Of a DNA stretch of 64,000 nucleotides, positions 34,715-44,244 are shown piece after piece. Made by a program: the position numbers and the translations under genes. How positions within the stretch are numbered: the first letter of the stretch is position 1; each line of letters begins with the position of its first letter. Origin of the DNA: HB2-32-21 sp041603535 (lineage in GTDB: Bacteria; Pseudomonadota; Gammaproteobacteria; Pseudomonadales; Porticoccaceae); NCBI GenBank assembly GCA_041603535.1, contig JBFIEE010000010.1, positions 1 through 64,000 on the forward strand, given 5' to 3'. The notes beneath the pieces are model-generated. The model worked only from the letters and a program-made list of their open reading frames with translations. It was not told where the DNA came from and ran no database searches.

Positions 34715-36271
34715 TTACAACGTAGGTCCTGCCGCAACTATGTTTGCCGACACGTCAAATTTAGTGAAGTTCTTAATGAACAGCCCCGCGAGTTTTTTAG
34801 CCTGCTCGTCATAGGCTGCCGCATCACTCCAGGAGGTTCTCGGGTTAAGGTAGTGGCTGTCGACCCCGGGCACGCTCAAGGGTATTTCGAGATTCAACAC
34901 AGGTAGCCGATCCGTCTTTATGTCTTCAAGCGCCCCACTTTGTATGGCCGCGACAATCGCACGGGTAACGGGAATTGGGAATCGCTTGCCCGTGCCATTA
35001 CCACCAGATCCGCCTGTCCAGCCGGTATTTACCAGGTAGACGTGGCTGTTGAAATCAGCGATACGTTTCATCAGTAGCTCCGCGTAAACACCGGCGGGTC
35101 GCGGCATAAATGGCGCGCCAAAGCAGGTTGAAAACGTCGGATTAATGCCAGCCTCGGCGCCTAACTCAGTTGAGCCAACCCGCGCGGTGTATCCGCTCAG
35201 GAAGTGGTAGGCGGCAGCTTCTTTCGACAGGATGGAGACGGGTGGCAATACACCTGTTACATCACAGGTTAAAAAGATGATGTTTTTCGGTTCGCCCGCC
35301 CGATTCTCCGCTGAGCGCATGACGATCAGGTCCAGCGGATAGCTGCAACGACCGTTCTCGGTTAAAGATGTATCGGTATAATCAGCGCAACGGCTCTCAT
35401 CAAGTGTGACATTTTCGATGATGGCACCAAAGCGGATAGCGTCCCATATAACAGGTTCATTCTCGCGGCTCAGATCAATCGTTTTGGCATAACAGCCCCC
35501 TTCCAGGTTAAACACAGCGCCTTTCGCCCAACCGTGCTCATCATCGCCTATTAGGTAGCGGTCAGGGTCTGCAGACAGGGTTGTTTTGCCGGTTCCAGAA
35601 AGGCCGAAAAACAGGGCGACGTCACCGTCTTCGCCAACATTCGCCGCGCAATGCATCGGCATTACGTCCTTCTCCGGAAGCAGGAAGTTTTGTACGGAGA
35701 ACATGGCTTTTTTCATTTCCCCTGCGTATTTCATGCCGGCGAGTAATACCTGGCGCTTGGCAAAGTTGATGATTACCGCGCCACTGCTGTTGGTGCCGTC
35801 GCGTTCCGGGTCACAGGCGAAGTTGGCGGCGTGTTGTATTTGCCACTCCGCTTTGGCGGAAGGATTGTACTTGGTGGTGCGAATAAACATGTTGTGGGCG
35901 AACAGGTTATGCCACGCGGTTTCGGTAGAGACTTTGACAGGGATGTAATGTTCGCTGTCCTGACCGATATGTAAATGCGATACAAACCGATCATTGTCGG
36001 TCAGATAAGCTTTGACGCGGGCCCATAAGGCATCAAATTTTTCCGCGGAGAACGGCCTGTTAACCGCCCCCCAGTTGATTGCGTCACTGGTACTCGGTTC
36101 CTCTACGATAAATCGATCAGCCGGGGATCGCCCGGTATGCTGCCCGGTTTCGGTACGCAGGGCACCGGTGTTGGTTAACACCCCCTCCCCACGCTGGATA
36201 GCTTGTTCGATGAGTTCCGCCGCAGACAGATCCCGATAGACAGTGGCTGCGGAGTTTTCATTTTGAGTCAT
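34715..36271 (-). CDS. pckA: Phosphoenolpyruvate carboxykinase (ATP)
   Basis: 518 residues. Turns oxaloacetate plus ATP into PEP, the entry to gluconeogenesis. P-loop GLSGTGKTTLSAD, substrate arginine in TGRSPADRFIVEE, and metal ligands in the RQVLLAGMKYAGEMKKAMF region. Single gene on the minus strand ahead of hslO's 3' side, conserved in synteny with E. coli. Confidence 0.96.
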   Translation of the reverse strand: MTQNENSAATVYRDLSAAELIEQAIQRGEGVLTNTGALRTETGQHTGRSPADRFIVEEPSTSDAINWGAVNRPFSAEKFDALWARVKAYLTDNDRFVSHLHIGQDSEHYIPVKVSTETAWHNLFAHNMFIRTTKYNPSAKAEWQIQHAANFACDPERDGTNSSGAVIINFAKRQVLLAGMKYAGEMKKAMFSVQNFLLPEKDVMPMHCAANVGEDGDVALFFGLSGTGKTTLSADPDRYLIGDDEHGWAKGAVFNLEGGCYAKTIDLSRENEPVIWDAIRFGAIIENVTLDESRCADYTDTSLTENGRCSYPLDLIVMRSAENRAGEPKNIIFLTCDVTGVLPPVSILSKEAAAYHFLSGYTARVGSTELGAEAGINPTFSTCFGAPFMPRPAGVYAELLMKRIADFNSHVYLVNTGWTGGSGGNGTGKRFPIPVTRAIVAAIQSGALEDIKTDRLPVLNLEIPLSVPGVDSHYLNPRTSWSDAAAYDEQAKKLAGLFIKNFTKFDVSANIVAAGPTL

Positions 36272-36379
36272 TGGATAGTGTCCTGTGAGCGGTCGAACAG
36301 ATTGGCGATGACTGGCCGTGGTAAAAAGGCCGCCAATTATGCCAGAAAAGCGCCACGTCGCGAAGACCGATGGAGGCTA

Positions 36380-37285
36380 TCAGTGCAGTGTTGAAATACT
36401 TTGGCTGAACAGCAGGTGTGCATCGTTTTCGTCGAAACGGTATTGCTGATGGCAAAACTGACAAGTCATCTCTATTGGGCTTTTTTCCTTGAGTAGAGCT
36501 GTAACTTCAGCTAGCCCCAGGCTCAATAGCGCGTTAGCGGTACGCGTTTTCGAGCAGCTGCAGGCGAACTGGATATCTAGCGGCTCGAAGAGGCGCAGTG
36601 GCTCCTCGTGGAAAAGCCGGTGCAGTTGCGTGGTATGGGGTAGCTGGAGTTGCTCGGCAGCGGTCAAGGTGTCCGTTAGATGACTGAGGTGGTGCCAGTA
36701 CTCCTCTCGCTCAGCAAGGGCCTGACGTTGCGGGGGCAAGGCCTGTAGCAGCAAACCTCCGGCACGATGTCCATCGGCATGCAGCCGGATTTTCGTGGGT
36801 AATTGCTCCGACTGGTCAAAATAAGTGATCAGACATTCGCTGAGAGTAGCACCTTCCAAAGGGATAATACCCTGATAACGCTTGCCGTTAGCGGGATCAA
36901 TAGTCACCGCGAGTGTGGCATTTGTACCGAGCATCGTGCTGAGTTGCGGCGAGGAGTTCAGCCAACTGTTGGCCTGTGTGGCGACAAGTCGGCGCTGTTC
37001 GTAGCGAGCAACGCCGCGGACATTGTGATGGCGAGTGCAGTCAGCCATGATCATGCCCAGTGGTCCTTTGCCGGAGGCCTGTAAAGAAATGACGCCGTCG
37101 AATTTCAATGTCGCGCTCAACAGACACACGCCAGCCATAAATTCGCCCAGTAACTCAGCGACAGGCGGTGGATAGTTACCGTTTAGCAGAGCAGCCTGGT
37201 AACTGTCTTGCAGAGATAGGATTTCTCCGCGGATGTCGCTGTCTTCAAAAATGAAGCGTTGCCGTATGTCTTTATCGAGGTTCAA
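36380..37285 (-). CDS. hslO: Redox-regulated chaperone Hsp33
   Basis: 301 residues. Zinc-binding cysteines CSC (in FACSCSKTR) and CQFC near the C-terminus form the redox switch; oxidation releases zinc and activates the holdase. The family motif GPLGMIMADC is present. The longest reading begins with TTG at 37285 and a poor ribosome site; no better ATG was found, so the start is uncertain. Confidence 0.93.
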   Translation of the reverse strand: MNLDKDIRQRFIFEDSDIRGEILSLQDSYQAALLNGNYPPPVAELLGEFMAGVCLLSATLKFDGVISLQASGKGPLGMIMADCTRHHNVRGVARYEQRRLVATQANSWLNSSPQLSTMLGTNATLAVTIDPANGKRYQGIIPLEGATLSECLITYFDQSEQLPTKIRLHADGHRAGGLLLQALPPQRQALAEREEYWHHLSHLTDTLTAAEQLQLPHTTQLHRLFHEEPLRLFEPLDIQFACSCSKTRTANALLSLGLAEVTALLKEKSPIEMTCQFCHQQYRFDENDAHLLFSQSISTLH

Positions 37286-37372
37286 GGTATAACCGGTGCT
37301 GAAATTTGGGCTGCAACAATGTACGCAAGAAGCCGTGGGGTGTCCAGTGAATGAGGGTGAGGCAGGTTCAAG

Positions 37373-37759
37373 TTAATAGTCATCGTGCTCCCGGAGTCGC
37401 TCGATTTGGCGGCGCTGTTTCTTGGACGGCTTATTCGTGGCCGGTTGATGGCCGGTGCCAATCGCCTGTCTTTCGGCCAGCGCCTGCTCACGTTTGGTAA
37501 CGCTGTCGTTCGTCTCTGTGTAGAGTTTGGCGGCCTCGGGAGCACCGCCCCGTGAGTCGGATAAGCCCTCTACAATGACCTGTTTTTCGGTCCAGCCCTG
37601 GCGAATTACGACGGATTCGCCGACTTTAATTTCCTTGCTGGGCTTGGTGCGTTGTCCGTTAACGTGAATTTTGCCACCTTCAATAGCGTTTTTCGCCAGT
37701 GCCCGGGTGCGAAAAAAGCGTGCCGCCCAGAGCCATTTATCGATGCGAACTCTGTCCAT
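37373..37759 (-). CDS. hslR: Ribosome-associated heat shock protein Hsp15
   Basis: 128 residues. S4 RNA-binding domain at the N-terminus (RIDKWLWAARFFRTRALAKN, GKIHVNGQRTKPSKEIKVG) and a basic C-terminal helix (PSKKQRRQIERLRE). Hsp15 binds free 50S subunits carrying stalled nascent chains. The ATG at 37759 lies inside the end of yrfG by 23 bases, so the two are coupled; a longer N-terminal reading is spurious. Confidence 0.92.
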   Translation of the reverse strand: MDRVRIDKWLWAARFFRTRALAKNAIEGGKIHVNGQRTKPSKEIKVGESVVIRQGWTEKQVIVEGLSDSRGGAPEAAKLYTETNDSVTKREQALAERQAIGTGHQPATNKPSKKQRRQIERLREHDDY

Positions 37760-38429
37760 GATCAGTATCTGCCTGGTTTTGTGGCAATAGATCGCCGAAT
37801 TCATTAATGGCTGGAAACTCCAGGCCTGTCCGCGGCGCCGCGGTGCTGTCCGGTTGACTGATGCACAGGAGGTGCTGGACGCCGTAGATTTGCGCTGCGT
37901 GGAGCATCGTTTCGGTGTCATCGATGAACAGCGTGCGTTTCGGGTCAAAGTTGGTTTGCTGTTGCAGGCAGTGCCAGAAAGACTGGTGTTCTTTGGGTGC
38001 ACCGTAGTCGTGGGATGAAATCATGGTGTCGAGACGCGTGTTGATACCCGTTACTTCCATTTTTAAGTCCAGGCTGTGGCGATGGGCGTTGGTGACGAGA
38101 ACCCTCTTGGCTGCGCATTTACCCAGGTGATCAAGAAACTCCTCAGCCTGGGGTCGGATAGCGATAAGATGCCGTACTTCTCTTTTCAAACTCGCAATGT
38201 CCAGGGCCAATTGCTCGGACCAGTAGTCTGTGCAGTACCACTCGATGCTACTACGTTTCTCTTCGAAGCGCTGGTACAGGTCGCCTAACGCCCTGTCTGG
38301 GTCAATGTCATGATGCTCTGCGTAACGGGCCGGCAAGTAATGTTGCCAGAAATAATTGTCAAAATGCAGGTCGAGAAGGGTGCCGTCCATGTCCAGTAAG
38401 ACGGTGTCAATGGCGTTCCAGTCAATCAT
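37737..38429 (-). CDS. yrfG: HAD-family GMP/IMP nucleotidase YrfG
   Basis: 230 residues. HAD motif I DMDGTLLDL, motif II LVTNAH, motif IV LFIDDTETML. The helical cap fits the YrfG subgroup, which removes phosphate from GMP and IMP. The ATG at 38429 starts MIDWNAIDTVLLDMDG; upstream in-frame codons would overlap the divergent nudE. Operon with hslR and hslO. Confidence 0.9.
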   Translation of the reverse strand: MIDWNAIDTVLLDMDGTLLDLHFDNYFWQHYLPARYAEHHDIDPDRALGDLYQRFEEKRSSIEWYCTDYWSEQLALDIASLKREVRHLIAIRPQAEEFLDHLGKCAAKRVLVTNAHRHSLDLKMEVTGINTRLDTMISSHDYGAPKEHQSFWHCLQQQTNFDPKRTLFIDDTETMLHAAQIYGVQHLLCISQPDSTAAPRTGLEFPAINEFGDLLPQNQADTDHGQSSHR

Positions 38430-38471
38430 CGCGGATAATGTCCGTCGCACAGCTGTCAGTGATCGCAAATT

Positions 38472-39023
38472 ATGCCGACTAAACCTGAGATATTGAAGCG
38501 ACATCGAGTCGCCCGCACACGTTTGTTCCAGGTGGAGCAACTGGAGCTTAGGTTTTCCAATGGTGTGGAACGTACTTACGAGCGTCTTGCTTCGGCTGGA
38601 TTCGGTGCCGTCGCCGTGGTGCCGGTGACCGCTGAAGGTGCGGTCATTCTGGTTCAGGAGTATGGCGCCGGAATTAACGGTTATCAGTGGGGATTGCCCA
38701 AGGGCGCGATAGACCCCGGCGAAACGCGGTTACAGGCGGCCAATCGGGAATTGATGGAGGAGGCGGGGGTCGGTGCGCATACATTGCACTACCTCAAGAG
38801 TATCCATCTTAATCCCTCTTATATGGAGCGTTCTATAGACGTTGTCTACGCGGAGAACCTTTATGAAGCCTCTTTGCCGGGAGATGAACCGGAACCATTG
38901 GCAAGGATGACATGGCCCCTCGAACAACTGGATGCGCTGATTGGCAGGGATGATGTGTGCGACAGCATATCCATCGCTGCGCTGTATATGGCGCGTGAAT
39001 ATATCAATGCCCAGATTCGCTGA
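38472..39023 (+). CDS. nudE: ADP-sugar/NADH hydrolase NudE (Nudix)
   Basis: 183 residues. A complete Nudix box GAIDPGETRLQAANRELMEE (then AGV) matches GX5EX7REUXEEXGU. Cleaves ADP-ribose, NADH and Ap3A-type compounds. Divergent from yrfG by 42 bases and followed by cysQ on the same strand, as in Pseudomonas. Confidence 0.93.
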   Translation: MPTKPEILKRHRVARTRLFQVEQLELRFSNGVERTYERLASAGFGAVAVVPVTAEGAVILVQEYGAGINGYQWGLPKGAIDPGETRLQAANRELMEEAGVGAHTLHYLKSIHLNPSYMERSIDVVYAENLYEASLPGDEPEPLARMTWPLEQLDALIGRDDVCDSISIAALYMAREYINAQIR

Positions 39024-39069
39024 GTGAATCGTTCGCTGGATTATTTGTTAACAATGGAGTGGAATCGGT

Positions 39070-39909
39070 GTGAACAATACAACCCTGCTGGATAAGGTAA
39101 TTGCACTGGCCATGACTGCTGGCGAGGCGATACTCGAAGTTTACGGGCGTGATGACCTGGAGGTTGCGCACAAAGGGGATGACTCACCCGTCACCGCGGC
39201 CGACATGGCGGCGCATGTGATCCTTAACGCCGGCCTTGAGGGCATGCTTGATGGCGTGCCTGTGTTATCCGAAGAGTCGGCAATACCGGAATTTACCGAA
39301 CGAAAGCAATGGGGTAGTTATTGGGTTATCGATCCACTGGATGGCACCAAGGAATTTATCAGTCGCAACGGTGAGTTCACGGTTAACGTGGCGCTTATTG
39401 AAAACCATGTCCCGGTGTTGGGTGTCGTGCATGTTCCAGTTAGTGGTATGAGCTATGCGGGTGCTCGCGATCTAGGATCCTTCCGGCAGAACCCGGACGG
39501 TCATAGGACGGCAATTAGCGTACGGGCCATGGTTGGTCGCGGCAAAATTGGGATGCCGGTGGAGGTGGTTGCCAGTAGAAGGCATGGCACTGGCGCCGTA
39601 GATGACCTGCTAGATCGGCTCACCGCTCGTCTCGGCGTGATCGAAACCTGCAATATGGGCAGCTCGTTGAAATTGTGCCTCGTCGCTGAGGGCAAAGCGG
39701 ATATCTATCCCCGACTGGCGCCAACCATGGAATGGGATACGGCGGCCGCACAGGCTGTAGTGGAAGCAGCCGGTGGTGAAGTGCTTAACTTTGATCTTGA
39801 ACCCATGCGCTACAATACCAAGGAAGATTTGCTCAACCCATATTTCTATGTGCTTGGCGACCGATCGTTCCCATGGCGAGAGCTGCTGGTCAGCCGGATG
39901 GAAAGTTAG
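39070..39909 (+). CDS. cysQ: 3'(2'),5'-bisphosphate nucleotidase CysQ
   Basis: 279 residues, GTG start with GGAG ~10 bases upstream. Inositol-monophosphatase fold: metal motif WVIDPLDGTKEFISRNGEF and the second acidic motif MEWDTAAAQAVVEAAGG. Removes PAP formed in sulfate assimilation. Probably co-transcribed with nudE; its end meets mrcA 31 bases away, convergent. Confidence 0.93.
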   Translation: MNNTTLLDKVIALAMTAGEAILEVYGRDDLEVAHKGDDSPVTAADMAAHVILNAGLEGMLDGVPVLSEESAIPEFTERKQWGSYWVIDPLDGTKEFISRNGEFTVNVALIENHVPVLGVVHVPVSGMSYAGARDLGSFRQNPDGHRTAISVRAMVGRGKIGMPVEVVASRRHGTGAVDDLLDRLTARLGVIETCNMGSSLKLCLVAEGKADIYPRLAPTMEWDTAAAQAVVEAAGGEVLNFDLEPMRYNTKEDLLNPYFYVLGDRSFPWRELLVSRMES

Positions 39910-39940
39910 CGTCTGGTGCCGCAGTGAATACGGCCGGTAG

Positions 39941-42463
39941 CTAGAAAATATCTTCTGGCAGGGGGGGGGGTCGGCTGCCTGGCGTTGATGGCATGGCCAA
40001 TGTGTCGTCGACCATCGGTACGTTTTCCTGGAGGAAAAGTTCGAATATTGCATTCGTGGTGGTCGGGCCTGCCCTCTTACCTGTTTCTGGGTCAATCTTC
40101 ACGCTCACCAGACCGTCGGGCTGAGGTCGCCTTTTTACCGGTTTGTCAGCCAGTGCCGCAGCCATGTAGTCGATCCAGATAGGCAGGGCTGCGGAACCGC
40201 CAAACTCCCTTTTGCCGAGTAGCTTGTTGTCGTCGAAGCCGAGCCACACGGTGGTCACCAGGTCTGGATTGTAGCCAGAGAACCACGCGTCACGGGGGCC
40301 ATTGGTGGTTCCTGTTTTGCCTGCAATGTCGGTTCGTTTCAGGGCCTGGGCCTTGGTTCCGGTACCGCGGATGATGACGTCTTTGAGCATGGAATCAATG
40401 AGATAAGCTATGCGGGGTTCGACTATTCTTGCGGCAGCGGGGCGGCTGGCGACAATGTCTTTTACTTTCGAGCGCCTGGTTACCGGATTATCCTGAGTTG
40501 GGTCTGTTATCTGATCGGATGGTTTCTCTGTCCTGGCGTCGTCAGCGAGTAGATTCTTTTCTGGCGATGCCTTTTCCCCAGCAATTTCGGTCTTTTTGAC
40601 CTCGGCGGTTAACTCGCAGTGCCTGCAAACCATCGGGTGTTGTGTCTGAAAAACTACATCACCCTCCTGGTTTTCAATTCTTTCTATCAGGTAGGGCTCT
40701 ATTTTGTAGCCGCCGTTTGCAAAGGTGGCGTAACCTGTAGCGATCTGTAGCGGCGTCAGCGCGTGAGTCCCCAATGCGAGAGAAAGGTCGCGGGGAAATG
40801 CTTTTCTGTCGAAGCCAAACTTGTTGATGGTATTGAGGGCGCTGTTTATTCCAACGCTGCGTAGTATCCTGATGGAGACCAGATTGCGTGACAGGTACAA
40901 CGCCTTTCGCAAACGTGTAGGGCCATAAAATTCGCCACTATTATTTTCGGGGCGCCACGCTTCCTCGGCGGAGCCGTTGTCAAATACCACCGGTGCATCG
41001 TTGATGATGGTGGCGGGGCTCATGCCGTGTTCCAGGGCTGCAGTGTAAATAAATGGTTTGAAGTTGGAGCCAGGTTGGCGTTGTGCCTGCGTGACGCGGT
41101 TAAAGTGGCTTTGGTAAAAATCAAAACCGCCGACAAGGGCGCGGATAGCGCCAGTTTCTGGATCAAGGGAGACCAGGGCCGCCTGCGCCTGGGGCAGCTG
41201 CGCAAGATAGATTTTGTCCTGTTCGTATCCGATACGGATCAAATCACCAGGGGTAAACACCTCGGTGAGATTCTGGACGGGTGCGCTGCGGCTGTTTTCT
41301 GATATCAGTAACCGCAAATCCGCCAGCCCGTCAGTATCCTCTTTAGTCAGCAGCAGCCCATCCTGCGATTGCGTGTTGATGGTCAGGCTGTCGCCCGTCA
41401 CGGCTGTGATGATGGCAGGCTCAAGTATTCCCGCCACCGGCGTGTTGAGGAGCGTGGCGCGCCATTCTTGCGCATTTTTAATGTGTGCTTCCGGGCCTCG
41501 GTAACCGTGGCGCAAATCGTAATCCCTGAGTCCTTTGCGGAGAGCCTGGTCGGCGTGAATTTGCAGTTTGCTGTCCACGGTGGTGATGACGACATAGCCG
41601 TCAGTCTGGGCAGCGGGGCCGAGTGTGGTGAGCGCTGCGAGACGAGCGTCCTCGGCGACATAAGGGGCATTGTAAGCAATCATGGGACCGTGATATTGCG
41701 CCGTGCTAGGACTGTTTTTTGCGTCCTCATATTGCGTCAGGCTGATGAACCCCAGTTTCACCATACGGCGCAAAATCCAGTCGCGCCGACTGATGGCCCG
41801 GTCGGGGTTGATAATAGGATTGAAGGTAGAAGGCGCTTTAGGCAGTCCTGCAATCATCGCCAGTTCGGCTAGAGTGAGATTGCTAATTGTTCTGCCGTAA
41901 TAGGTAAGGGCAGCAGCCTCGACACCATAAGCCCGGTTACCTAGATAGATTTTATTGGCGTAGAGCTGGAAAATTTCGTCTTTGCTCAGCTCATCTTCGA
42001 TTCGTAATGCTAGTAGTATCTCGTTGAACTTGCGCGTAAAACTTTGTTCTCGCGTCAGGAAAAAATTCCTGGCCAGTTGCATGGTGATGGTGCTGCCGCC
42101 AGTCTGTATGCTGCCGGTGGTGGCCAGCTCCAGCGCAGCACGGATTAGCCCGTTGAAATCAACGCCGATGTGACTGTAAAAAGCGTCATCCTCGGCGGCG
42201 AGCATCGCCTGAACAAACAGCAGAGGGATGTCCTTGAATTCGATTGGCGTTCGGCGTTTTTCGCCGAATTCGCCGATAAGTAGTAAATCTTGTGAGTAAA
42301 CTCTCAAAGGAGTCTGAAATTTAACGGTTTTCAGGGTTTCCACGGAGGGTAATTTGGGGCTAAGGTAAAGATACAGGCTGGCGGTTAGCAGCAGCCCAAA
42401 GCCCGCCGCTGGGATGCTGCAAAGTCCGATAAAGCGGAAAGCTTGCTTGAATGTGGGTAGCAT
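39941..42463 (-). CDS. mrcA: Penicillin-binding protein 1A
   Basis: 840 residues. One N-terminal membrane span; glycosyltransferase domain with AAEDDAFYSHIGVDFNGLIR and GGSTITMQLARNF; an OB-like insert around residue 330; transpeptidase motifs SNFK (in QPGSNFKPFIY), SRN (in YLSRNLVS) and KTGTTNGPRDAWF. It polymerises and cross-links peptidoglycan in the periplasm. It is divergent from pilM, as in Pseudomonas and E. coli relatives. The C-terminal codons include a run of ten C on the coding strand (39961-39970). Confidence 0.95.
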   Translation of the reverse strand: MLPTFKQAFRFIGLCSIPAAGFGLLLTASLYLYLSPKLPSVETLKTVKFQTPLRVYSQDLLLIGEFGEKRRTPIEFKDIPLLFVQAMLAAEDDAFYSHIGVDFNGLIRAALELATTGSIQTGGSTITMQLARNFFLTREQSFTRKFNEILLALRIEDELSKDEIFQLYANKIYLGNRAYGVEAAALTYYGRTISNLTLAELAMIAGLPKAPSTFNPIINPDRAISRRDWILRRMVKLGFISLTQYEDAKNSPSTAQYHGPMIAYNAPYVAEDARLAALTTLGPAAQTDGYVVITTVDSKLQIHADQALRKGLRDYDLRHGYRGPEAHIKNAQEWRATLLNTPVAGILEPAIITAVTGDSLTINTQSQDGLLLTKEDTDGLADLRLLISENSRSAPVQNLTEVFTPGDLIRIGYEQDKIYLAQLPQAQAALVSLDPETGAIRALVGGFDFYQSHFNRVTQAQRQPGSNFKPFIYTAALEHGMSPATIINDAPVVFDNGSAEEAWRPENNSGEFYGPTRLRKALYLSRNLVSIRILRSVGINSALNTINKFGFDRKAFPRDLSLALGTHALTPLQIATGYATFANGGYKIEPYLIERIENQEGDVVFQTQHPMVCRHCELTAEVKKTEIAGEKASPEKNLLADDARTEKPSDQITDPTQDNPVTRRSKVKDIVASRPAAARIVEPRIAYLIDSMLKDVIIRGTGTKAQALKRTDIAGKTGTTNGPRDAWFSGYNPDLVTTVWLGFDDNKLLGKREFGGSAALPIWIDYMAAALADKPVKRRPQPDGLVSVKIDPETGKRAGPTTTNAIFELFLQENVPMVDDTLAMPSTPGSRPPPLPEDIF

Positions 42464-42607
42464 AACTGGCTGTTATGGTATGTTTCAGAGCTGAGGTGGC
42501 GATATTATACTGTTAAGCGCGTATTAATAAATACTTGCAAAGACTCGATAATAAGTTACAGTAGCTTGTTATAAGATCTACCTAACTATAGGAAAAAGAA
42601 AATAAAA

Positions 42608-43675
42608 ATGGGAATTTTTAATTTTCTGGACAAGCAGTCCAAGTCCGTGCTTGGTGTTGATATCACATCTTCAACCGTCAAGGTGCTTGAGCTGAGTAAA
42701 GCTGGGCGACGCTACAAGGTAGAGAGTTATCTCGTCAGACCGCTTGCCCCTAACACCGTAGTTGAAAAAAACATCAATGATATCAATGCGCTGGCTGAAA
42801 CCATTCGCAAGGTCGTCAGCCAGGCGAAAGTCAGGACCCGAGATGCCGCAGTGGCCGTAGCTGGCTCGGCGGTCATTACAAAAGTCATTGAGATGCCAGC
42901 CGACCTTAGTGAGGAGGCGATGGAATCGCAGCTCGCCGTAGAGGCCGATCAGTATATCCCTTATCCCCTGGATGAAGTGGCGCTGGATTTTGAGCTAATC
43001 GGTTTATCTGAAAACAACCCTGATCAGGTTGACGTTCTCCTTGCGGCGTGTCGGCGTGAGAATGTTGATTTGCGTGCGGAGGCTTTGAGCCTGGCCGGGC
43101 TCAACCCTAAAATAGTAGACGTAGAAGTTTTTGCGGTTGAGCGTGCCTTCAAATTAATTGCCGAGCAGCTTGAAGACATGGGCGAACAGGTGGTCGCTAT
43201 TGCTGATATCGGCGCAACCATGCTGACACTCAGCGTTCTTGTCGATGGGAAAACCCTGTATACGCGCGAGCAATTATTTGGTGGTAAACAGGTTACCGAA
43301 GAAATTCAGCGCCGTTACGGGCTGTCAGTGGAAGAGGCGGGGCTAGCCAAAAAACAGGGTGGCTTACCCGAGGACTATGAGTCTGAAATACTGGAACCTT
43401 TTAGAGAAGCATTAATTCAGCAAATTTCGCGATCCTTGCAGTTTTTCTTCTCGTCGAGCAAGTACAACTATATCGATCAGTTAGTGCTGGCTGGGGGGGT
43501 GGCCGCTATGGAAGGTCTATGCGACGAGGTGGAGGAAAAATTGGGCTTGCCCACCCTGGTAGCAAATCCTTTTGCGAGCATGGCGGTCAGTAGCAAGGTG
43601 AATGCGGTTGCGCTAGCGATGGATGCCCCGGCAATGTTAATAGCTACAGGATTAGCGCTAAGGAGCTTTGATTAG
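42608..43675 (+). CDS. pilM: Type IV pilus inner-membrane platform protein PilM
   Basis: 355 residues. Actin-like ATPase fold: N-terminal LGVDITSSTVKVLEL, phosphate loops IADIGATMLTLSVL and LVLAGGVAAMEGL. PilM is cytoplasmic and binds the short N-terminus of PilN. AGGAAAAAG precedes the ATG. First gene of pilMNOPQ. Confidence 0.95.
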   Translation: MGIFNFLDKQSKSVLGVDITSSTVKVLELSKAGRRYKVESYLVRPLAPNTVVEKNINDINALAETIRKVVSQAKVRTRDAAVAVAGSAVITKVIEMPADLSEEAMESQLAVEADQYIPYPLDEVALDFELIGLSENNPDQVDVLLAACRRENVDLRAEALSLAGLNPKIVDVEVFAVERAFKLIAEQLEDMGEQVVAIADIGATMLTLSVLVDGKTLYTREQLFGGKQVTEEIQRRYGLSVEEAGLAKKQGGLPEDYESEILEPFREALIQQISRSLQFFFSSSKYNYIDQLVLAGGVAAMEGLCDEVEEKLGLPTLVANPFASMAVSSKVNAVALAMDAPAMLIATGLALRSFD

Positions 43676-43677
43676 AT

Positions 43678-44241
43678 ATGGCAAAAATTAACCTGCTTCC
43701 CTGGCGGGAAGATTATCGTCAGGAGAAGCAAAAGGAATTCCTGACCATTGTCGGTGGGGTGGCCGCCCTTGCTGTACTAATTGTTTTTGGGTGGGATCGA
43801 TGGGTGGTTGGCAGGGTCGACTTGCAGAATGATCGTAATGCCCTGCTCACCAGAGAAATTGCTGTTCTGGAAGAGCGGGTGAAGGAGATTAAGGATTTAA
43901 AGGAGCGACGAGCTCAGATGCTTGAAAGAATGGAGGTGATTCAGGCGTTACAGGGCAATCGTCCGGAGATGGTAAAGATTTTTGATGAGTTCGTCAGGTC
44001 TACACCAGACGGCGTCTACTTCGAAAAAATGTCTCGCAATCTAGATGGCATTGCTCTTGTCGGTTACGCCGAGTCAAATAATCGGATTTCGTCTTTGATG
44101 CGTCAGCTGGACGCGTCAGACATGTTCACTGAGCCGAATTTAACCAAGGTAGAGGCGAATACGGCCCTTGGCGAGCAGGGTAGTCGCTTTGAGCTTCACG
44201 TCAAGTTGGGTAAAACTCAACTGAAAGACGGGGAGGCGTGA
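43678..44241 (+). CDS. pilN: Type IV pilus assembly protein PilN
   Basis: 187 residues. The cytoplasmic motif INLLPWRE (PilM-binding) is followed by one membrane span (FLTIVGGVAALAVLIVFGW), a coiled coil and a periplasmic ferredoxin-like domain. Two bases after pilM. Confidence 0.95.
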   Translation: MAKINLLPWREDYRQEKQKEFLTIVGGVAALAVLIVFGWDRWVVGRVDLQNDRNALLTREIAVLEERVKEIKDLKERRAQMLERMEVIQALQGNRPEMVKIFDEFVRSTPDGVYFEKMSRNLDGIALVGYAESNNRISSLMRQLDASDMFTEPNLTKVEANTALGEQGSRFELHVKLGKTQLKDGEA

Positions 44242-44244
44242 TTT

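Noticed and set aside
42535..42562. TTGCAA-N16-TACAGT as pilM promoter
   Set aside because: Both boxes are weak and several other AT-rich hexamers in the same gap fit equally; not distinguishable by eye.
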